From positions 1 to 11,585 of the forward strand of contig JBHGBB010000129.1 in assembly GCA_041946755.1 (NCBI GenBank): a stretch of DNA of 11,585 nucleotides, given 5' to 3'. The position numbers were made by a program, and so were the translations under genes. The notes under the pieces are model-generated. The model saw only the letters and a program-made list of their open reading frames with translations, had not been told where the DNA came from and did no database searches. The DNA comes from JBHGBB01 sp041946755. GTDB lineage: Bacteria; UBP4; UBA4092; JAOAEQ01. Below, piece after piece: positions 6,308 through 11,585 of the stretch (the stretch's first letter is position 1; the number at the start of each line of letters is the position of its first letter).

Positions 6308-8692
6308 ATGCATCGCTTATTAATTCTATTAGTAATTCTAGTGTTAGCTGCTACCTGTACTTCAGCTATGACAATCTCTAGCGAAGCCCCGGGTAACATC
6401 TTTATCACCGGAAAATCCATTCAATTCCGGATCACTGATACTGAAGGAAAAATTGAATATACGATTAAAGATTATTTTCATTCTACAATTACAGCAAACA
6501 AGTTAGAATCTCAAGCACCTTCTACTATTTTGCAACTCGGTACATTCCAACCCGGTTGGTATGAACTGCTATGCCAGGATAAGAATACTACTCAATCGGT
6601 TTCATTCGGAGTAGTTATCGACCGAAATAACGCTCCTTTATCAAAAGAGGGCAAAATCTGCGCGGATGCGGCTAGCGCCTGGTTGATTCGCGATGATAAA
6701 CTAAGAGAACCGTTTGCCCGGATGGTTAAACTAGCTGGGGTACCCTGGGTACGGGAACGAATCGCCTGGCATGCGGTTGAAGAGCAACCCGGCAAGTTCG
6801 ATTGGAAACAATATCAGACCGTTGCCGATACTTTATCCGTAGAAGGTATCCATATCAGCCAGATTTGGCATGATTCGCCTGCTTGGGCGAATGATACTAA
6901 AACTAATTTAGCACTGATTGCTGATTTGCGGGATGTATATCGATTCTCGAAAACCGCTTCGGCACATTTCGCCAACCAAATCCAGGCGTGGGAAGTTTGG
7001 AACGAACCGGATGTATCTTTCTGGCAAGGGTTAGCTGACCGGTTTGCCGGAGTTCAGAAAGCAGCTTATCTGGGAATTAAAGATGGGAATCCGAACGCGG
7101 TGGTACTGAATGGGGCGCTATGTATCGGAGTTCATCCCTTCGCTCACAATCTGTTTGAAAGTGGAATCGCACCATATATGGATATTTTCAACTGGCATGA
7201 TTATGCGCCGCCATCAACGTTTCCGATGCAGTTAAGGGAATATCGGAGAAATATAGCGTATGCTGATCTGGCTGATAAACCGGCTTGGTTAACTGAAGCC
7301 GGATTACCGCTTCGCCAACTTAAAAAAACCGGGATTATACTTGATGAAGGCCAGCGGAACCAATGCCGATGGGTACCGCAATCGCTGATTATGTCACTCG
7401 CTGCCGGAGTAGATAAATCGTTCTATTTCGTGCTGCCGCATTATCTGGAAAATGGGAATCAGTTCGGATTACTGCATCCGGATTTATCGCCATACCCCGG
7501 GTTTTTAGCATTATCCGCCTGCGCAAATATTCTGGGTGAATCAGAATATCGCGGGTCATATAATCTGAATATTCCCGATGTTACCGCGCAGGTGTTTCAG
7601 ACTAAACATACTCAAATATTAACCATCTGGTCGAATACTAACCGAGAGATAACGATCCCGGTAAATAGAAAGACACATGATATTAAACTATTGAATATCT
7701 TCGGTCAGGAAACAATAGTAGAATCCAACCAAGGTAAATTGAATATCAAAGTCGGGCCTGAAACAATATATCTCGTTGGAAAAAAGAATTGGTTGAAATC
7801 GAAATTAATATTACCCGCCACCTTACCGCATCCTGCTATCGGTAAGAGCAAAACTCCATCTCGTATCGTTGTTGAAGGATACTGTTATCTGCCGTTTGAG
7901 AAGGATTATGGGAGTTATAATGTGGCTAAAGGAAAACCGTTCCCCTACTTTATCGAACTATATAATTTTAATCAACATCAAACGGTTAAAGGAACCTTAT
8001 CTATTTCAGCGCCTTCGGAGTGGAACATAACTATACCAAAACAGGAGTTCTTTTTGAAGCCGATGGATCGGCAAATAGTTGAACTCCAGATAACTCCTTT
8101 CGGCATCCCTACCGGTGCATTTAAAGTAACCGTTTTATTTAAGCCTGAGAAGCAGCAACAACCTTTTCCCATCTCAGTCAGTTATTTTAAATTTGATTTA
8201 GCGGAGTTAGCTCCGGTTGCCCGGAAACCGCTGAATTGGGGAGATGCCGCGAAATGGCAGTCGAATGTCTCGGATAATGGAATGGTGAAAATCGAACCTT
8301 CTTTCCCTGATACCATTCGCATCACCTCCCAGTTTACTACCAGCGGTGACCGGTGGGCGTATCCGGTACTGAACTTCGATCCTCCAGTCGATTTATCCGG
8401 ATATGATGGAATCATGTTTGAGATGGAAGGAGACCATGAGGTAGCGAATATTCTTACTGGCTTGATGCTGGTTGAACCGAATGGCGCCCAGTATCTAAAA
8501 CAAACGCCGTTACTGTTTGGGAAACAGAAATTAGTGTTTCTCTTTAAAGATATGCATTGGGGCAGTTTCTCGACGGTAGACGATAACCTGCACCTGGATT
8601 TGAACCGGATCTCAGCGGTTAAACTCGGATTGAATACCAACCGGAATGAAGCGCATTTTGAAGCCGGTAAATTCGAATTAGTTAAATTCTAA
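6308..8692 (+). CDS. Secreted multidomain glycoside hydrolase, clan GH-A (GH39/GH5-like), first tandem copy
   Basis: This 794-aa exported protein starts with a signal peptide (cleavage likely after TSA, residue 20). A beta-sandwich follows at about 21-105, then a TIM barrel at about 115-410. Acid/base E233 in WNEPD and nucleophile E330 in WLTEAG, 97 residues apart, are the standard pair of retaining clan GH-A enzymes; HDSPAW (188-193) and FNWHDY (294-299) also fit the active-site face. A short beta domain ends at about 490 (ETIYLVG). Next come an Ig-like NEW3-type domain (about 520-625) and a jelly-roll region (about 640-794) resembling carbohydrate-binding modules. The family number and substrate cannot be fixed by eye. 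It is the leading gene of a pair, 10 bp before its paralogue and divergent from the GH4 operon, which suggests outer processing of a polysaccharide. Confidence 0.85.
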   Translation: MHRLLILLVILVLAATCTSAMTISSEAPGNIFITGKSIQFRITDTEGKIEYTIKDYFHSTITANKLESQAPSTILQLGTFQPGWYELLCQDKNTTQSVSFGVVIDRNNAPLSKEGKICADAASAWLIRDDKLREPFARMVKLAGVPWVRERIAWHAVEEQPGKFDWKQYQTVADTLSVEGIHISQIWHDSPAWANDTKTNLALIADLRDVYRFSKTASAHFANQIQAWEVWNEPDVSFWQGLADRFAGVQKAAYLGIKDGNPNAVVLNGALCIGVHPFAHNLFESGIAPYMDIFNWHDYAPPSTFPMQLREYRRNIAYADLADKPAWLTEAGLPLRQLKKTGIILDEGQRNQCRWVPQSLIMSLAAGVDKSFYFVLPHYLENGNQFGLLHPDLSPYPGFLALSACANILGESEYRGSYNLNIPDVTAQVFQTKHTQILTIWSNTNREITIPVNRKTHDIKLLNIFGQETIVESNQGKLNIKVGPETIYLVGKKNWLKSKLILPATLPHPAIGKSKTPSRIVVEGYCYLPFEKDYGSYNVAKGKPFPYFIELYNFNQHQTVKGTLSISAPSEWNITIPKQEFFLKPMDRQIVELQITPFGIPTGAFKVTVLFKPEKQQQPFPISVSYFKFDLAELAPVARKPLNWGDAAKWQSNVSDNGMVKIEPSFPDTIRITSQFTTSGDRWAYPVLNFDPPVDLSGYDGIMFEMEGDHEVANILTGLMLVEPNGAQYLKQTPLLFGKQKLVFLFKDMHWGSFSTVDDNLHLDLNRISAVKLGLNTNRNEAHFEAGKFELVKF

Positions 8693-8702
8693 CTATTATA
8701 TT

Positions 8703-11090
8703 ATGATGAAATATTTTCGCGCTCTTTTTGTAGCTGGTTTACTTCTCTTAACAGCAGATTTATCTATCGCCATAACCATTACCTCTTCTTCTCCGGGAAA
8801 CATTTTCGTTTCCGGGCAATCGATAGACTTTACTATTTCGAATATTACCGATACGGTAGATTATACTCTTCAAGATTATTTCGGTAACCAAGTAATATCA
8901 ACCCGAATTGCAGGGCATAATGGAACTACTACCATTCAACTCCCTCCGCTAAATCCCGGCTGGTATGCATTGCAAGTGCATGATACGACAACTACTGCAT
9001 CAGTTTCTTTAGGGATAGTCATCAACCGGGCGAACGCACCATTGCCGGTTGACGGGAAAATCGGCGCTGATGCTGCAAGTGCCTGGATAGTTCGCGATAC
9101 TACTCTGCGGAAACCATTTGCGCACCTGGTTAGATTAGCGGGGATTCCTTGGGTTCGAGAGCGGTTATCCTGGACTGAAACCGAACCGGCACCGGATACT
9201 TTCACCTGGGGAAAATATCAGACGGTACCGAATTATCTATCTGAACAAGGGATTCAAATCAGCCAGGTCTGGCATGATACTCCGGGCTGGGCAAGATATT
9301 CAACTTCAAAATCCCCTTTCATTGCCGACTTGCGGGATGTATATCGATATATGAGAACCGCATCCAGCCATTTCGCGACTCAGATTCCCGCATGGGAGAT
9401 TTGGAACGAACCGGATTATGAGTTCTGGCCGGGGTTAGCGGACCGGTTTGCTGGATTGCAGAAAGCCGGATATTTTGGGGTTAAAGATGGGAATCCGAAC
9501 GCGCAGGTTTTAAGCGGTTCGCTCTGTATCGGGGTGATGCCTTTCGCCCGGAATCTATTCGAATGCGGAATTAGCGAATATATGGATATATTCAACTGGC
9601 ATTATTATAGCGTTCCGGAATCGTATCCGATCGAACTGCACGAGTATTTCAAGGAATTACCATTAGCGAACCTTAATCATAAACCGAACTGGCTAACCGA
9701 ATCCGGAGTCCGGGTTAATCTGATCGATAATACCGGCATCTTAAGTCCGGAAGGCCAGCGAGTGCAATGCCAATGGATACCGCAATCCCGGATTATGGCA
9801 TTATCCGCCGGGGTAGATAAATCCTTCTTTTTTATTATTCCGCATTTACATAAAAACGGAACCCAATTAGGAAGTCTCCATCCGGATTTAACTCCTTATC
9901 CCGGATTTATCGCGTTATCGGCCTGTGCGAATATCTTGGGTCAAGCGGAATATCTGGGTGAATTTCAATTCCATAGTCCGGAGATAGCCGCGCAGATATT
10001 CAAAACCAAGACTGATACTATTATGACGATTTGGGCTAAGAAGAAAACCGAGTTATCTATCCCGATAAACAAGAAAGTTACTGAAATCAGGCTGTTGAAT
10101 ATTTTTGGGAGTGAAACCACCGTAACTATTCAACATGGTAAACTATCAGTTACCGCTACCCGGGAGACCATATATCTCATACAACAAGGGAATTGGATCA
10201 AACCGAATTCGATACCGGCTTCTTATCTCCGGCATCGGGATATTCCAGCAGCAAAACCTCCTTCGCGAACTATCCTGGTTGGATATAGCGATATACCGTT
10301 CGACAAACAAATGGGCGCTTATATTATCTCACCATCGAAACCGTTTCCTTATACCATCGAGGTATATAATTTCGATACGGCACATTCTACACAGGAGATA
10401 GTTAAACTCGATATGCCCGCGGGGTGGGAAACGGCTGCTACTCAATATCCCATTACCTTGCAGCCGATGGAACGTAGAGTAATGCAGATTAATCTCATTC
10501 CGAAATCGGTTAAGATAGGAACCACCAAACTCTATCTCCGCGGAAGGTTTGGGAATAAATCAATATCTCCTTCGGTCAGTTATTTCATTCCGGATTATGC
10601 GGAATTGGTACCAACTAAACGGAAACCTATCGATTGGAGTAAATCGACCTCCTGGTTTATTACCCCGATTCCTAACGGGTCTGCTACGATAACTTATCCA
10701 TCTCCGGAAACGGTTTTGATTAATGCTCAATTCCATGGCGCTGATGCCCGATGGATATATGCCACCATAAAATTCGATAAACCGATCGATATTTCCGGAT
10801 ATGATGGAGTAGCGGTAGATTTGGAAACCGACCAAGCCGATGCTAATAATCAATCGGGGGTTATACTGATGGAAACTACCGGCAGCCAATATTTAGGATT
10901 AAGACCATTATCTATCGGGAAACATCGGGTAGTATATTTATTTAACACTATGCAGCGAAGAGGAACCGCGGCGCTGGATCCAAATTTACGGCTGGATTTA
11001 AATCAGATCGCTGGGGTTAGATTAGGATTGAATACCAAACAGAATAAGATTATACTTACAGCCACTCATTTCGAATTGGTTAAATTCTAA
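8703..11090 (+). CDS. Secreted multidomain glycoside hydrolase, clan GH-A (GH39/GH5-like), second tandem copy
   Basis: This 795-aa paralogue of the preceding gene has the same domain order. A signal peptide is cleaved probably after SIA (residue 23). The TIM barrel has acid/base E236 (WNEPD) and nucleophile E333 (WLTESG), both retained, so the copy should be active. Over the 100 residues from the WNEP motif to the nucleophile I count 66 identities to the first copy, but only 42 of 100 in the C-terminal jelly-roll (671-770 of the first copy against 672-771). Both proteins end FELVKF. No Shine-Dalgarno sequence precedes the tandem ATGATG at 8703, so translation may depend on coupling to the first gene across a 10-base gap. 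Different targeting or substrate between the copies is inference. Confidence 0.85.
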   Translation: MMKYFRALFVAGLLLLTADLSIAITITSSSPGNIFVSGQSIDFTISNITDTVDYTLQDYFGNQVISTRIAGHNGTTTIQLPPLNPGWYALQVHDTTTTASVSLGIVINRANAPLPVDGKIGADAASAWIVRDTTLRKPFAHLVRLAGIPWVRERLSWTETEPAPDTFTWGKYQTVPNYLSEQGIQISQVWHDTPGWARYSTSKSPFIADLRDVYRYMRTASSHFATQIPAWEIWNEPDYEFWPGLADRFAGLQKAGYFGVKDGNPNAQVLSGSLCIGVMPFARNLFECGISEYMDIFNWHYYSVPESYPIELHEYFKELPLANLNHKPNWLTESGVRVNLIDNTGILSPEGQRVQCQWIPQSRIMALSAGVDKSFFFIIPHLHKNGTQLGSLHPDLTPYPGFIALSACANILGQAEYLGEFQFHSPEIAAQIFKTKTDTIMTIWAKKKTELSIPINKKVTEIRLLNIFGSETTVTIQHGKLSVTATRETIYLIQQGNWIKPNSIPASYLRHRDIPAAKPPSRTILVGYSDIPFDKQMGAYIISPSKPFPYTIEVYNFDTAHSTQEIVKLDMPAGWETAATQYPITLQPMERRVMQINLIPKSVKIGTTKLYLRGRFGNKSISPSVSYFIPDYAELVPTKRKPIDWSKSTSWFITPIPNGSATITYPSPETVLINAQFHGADARWIYATIKFDKPIDISGYDGVAVDLETDQADANNQSGVILMETTGSQYLGLRPLSIGKHRVVYLFNTMQRRGTAALDPNLRLDLNQIAGVRLGLNTKQNKIILTATHFELVKF

Positions 11091-11152
11091 TGCTTATTAG
11101 GAAACCAGGTCGGAGACTCGACTCTACCGAGAATCCAAGAGATTATTAATGG

Positions 11153-11173
11153 CTAAAGAAAAATATTCTTTAG
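11153..11173 (+). terminator. Small hairpin after the glycoside hydrolase pair, weak terminator candidate
   Basis: CTAAAGAA (11153-11160) and TTCTTTAG (11166-11173) form a perfect 8-bp stem with a 5-base loop, followed by T-rich sequence (ATATTTTAGTTTTT). The stem is AT-rich, so its strength as a terminator is doubtful. An overlapping alternative pairs AAAATATT (11160-11167) with AATATTTT (11178-11185). Confidence 0.35.
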
Positions 11174-11194
11174 TATTAATATTTTAGTTTTTGG

Positions 11195-11242
11195 GTTCTT
11201 CCGTTCCTACGTTCTTCCGTTCTTTCGTTCTATCGTTTTATT
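11195..11242. repeat. Tandem octamer array, consensus GTTCTTYC
   Basis: Six units in strict 8-base phase run GTTCTTCC, GTTCCTAC, GTTCTTCC, GTTCTTTC, GTTCTATC, GTTTTATT. The array fills most of the gap between the convergent second glycoside hydrolase and DinB genes and ends five bases before the DinB stop codon. Unlike the arrays at 1794 and 4674 it has no opposed half. Confidence 0.85.
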
Positions 11243-11247
11243 TATTA

Positions 11248-11585
11248 TTAGAATTCCGAATCGATCTGTTTCAGATGATGTTCTTGATGTTGAATATAAT
11301 CTTCGATTAATTCTGCTAACGTTATCGGTTGATTTTCTCCAATCCAGCATACTACTTTTAGTTTCTCTGCCGGGATTTGATTGATAATATACGCCAGATG
11401 TTGATTTAGCGCTATCCAGAGATTTAAGATATCAATCCAATTCTCAGCCTGATAATTCTGGCTTCTAACCCAATCAGTTTGTTTATATACCGGAAACCGG
11501 AATTCCGATACCTGCTGAGCGCGAACAAACCGCTGGTGATTGTTACTAGCCGAATCGACCATATGCCCTAAAATCTCTTTTTTAC
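11248..11585 (-). CDS. DinB-family protein, C-terminal part, runs off the right edge
   Basis: The frame stays open from the TAA at 11250-11248 to the window end. At the edge it reads KKEILGHMVDSASNNHQRFVRAQ, a typical DinB/YfiT-like segment, so the internal ATG at 11562 is not the start. The C-terminal IEDYIQHQEHHLKQI gives the closing histidines. Together with the histidine in GHM these are the three-histidine metal site of this four-helix-bundle family. Members are metal-dependent enzymes, several of them acting on small thiols, but most are uncharacterised, so no specific reaction is claimed. About one third to one half of the protein is missing. Neighbours give no functional link. Confidence 0.85.
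   Translation of the reverse strand, partial: KKEILGHMVDSASNNHQRFVRAQQVSEFRFPVYKQTDWVRSQNYQAENWIDILNLWIALNQHLAYIINQIPAEKLKVVCWIGENQPITLAELIEDYIQHQEHHLKQIDSEF

Noticed and set aside
8182..8640. Minus-strand open frame of 152 codons inside the first glycoside hydrolase
   Set aside because: It is antisense to a well-supported coding region and has no recognisable motif or start signal; it is a shadow frame.

Overview
The window is AT-rich, gene-dense bacterial DNA, probably from an uncultured environmental bacterium. There is no rRNA, phage or plasmid marker to place it, so I do not name a phylum. Secreted proteins carry Sec signal peptides, genes are closely packed, and of the starts that can be inspected only one (6308) has a clear Shine-Dalgarno sequence.

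Layout. (1) 1-1162, plus: a secreted protein built from three Ig-like, carboxypeptidase-regulatory-type repeats; its ATG is almost certainly cut by the window edge. (2) 1287-1808, plus: a CYTH-domain class IV adenylate cyclase-like protein. (3) 6050 down to 1882, minus: a probable three-gene operon in the order family-4 alpha-galactosidase (CHSV motif), GlcD-type FAD oxidoreductase, GlcF-type iron-sulphur partner. (4) 6308-11090, plus: two tandem paralogous secreted clan GH-A glycoside hydrolases, 10 bp apart and divergent from the operon. (5) 11248 to the right edge, minus: the C-terminal part of a DinB-family protein. Together (3) and (4) look like a carbohydrate-use locus: two exported hydrolases attack a glycan outside the cytoplasm, while a cytoplasmic GH4 enzyme and a 2-hydroxyacid oxidase act on the products. 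That link is inference from gene order.

The most unusual feature lies between the genes. Most intergenic gaps (those at about 1251, 1794, 3189, 3255, 4674 and 11195) are filled by short arrays of a 7- or 8-base word. The word differs from gap to gap but its phase is kept. Two arrays (1794-1885 and 4674-4731) are built head to head, so that one half is the reverse complement of the other. Several arrays run into gene ends and supply the last codons and stop of a protein, or create false upstream starts. A separate palindromic repeat sits in frame inside the iron-sulphur gene, and another forms the end of the first gene and its probable terminator. Upstream of the GH4 start is an 18-position imperfect hairpin whose mismatches are partly repaired by G-U wobbles only in the GH4 transcript. 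I see no CRISPR array, tRNA, rRNA or transposase gene, and no convincing new defence or biosynthetic system.
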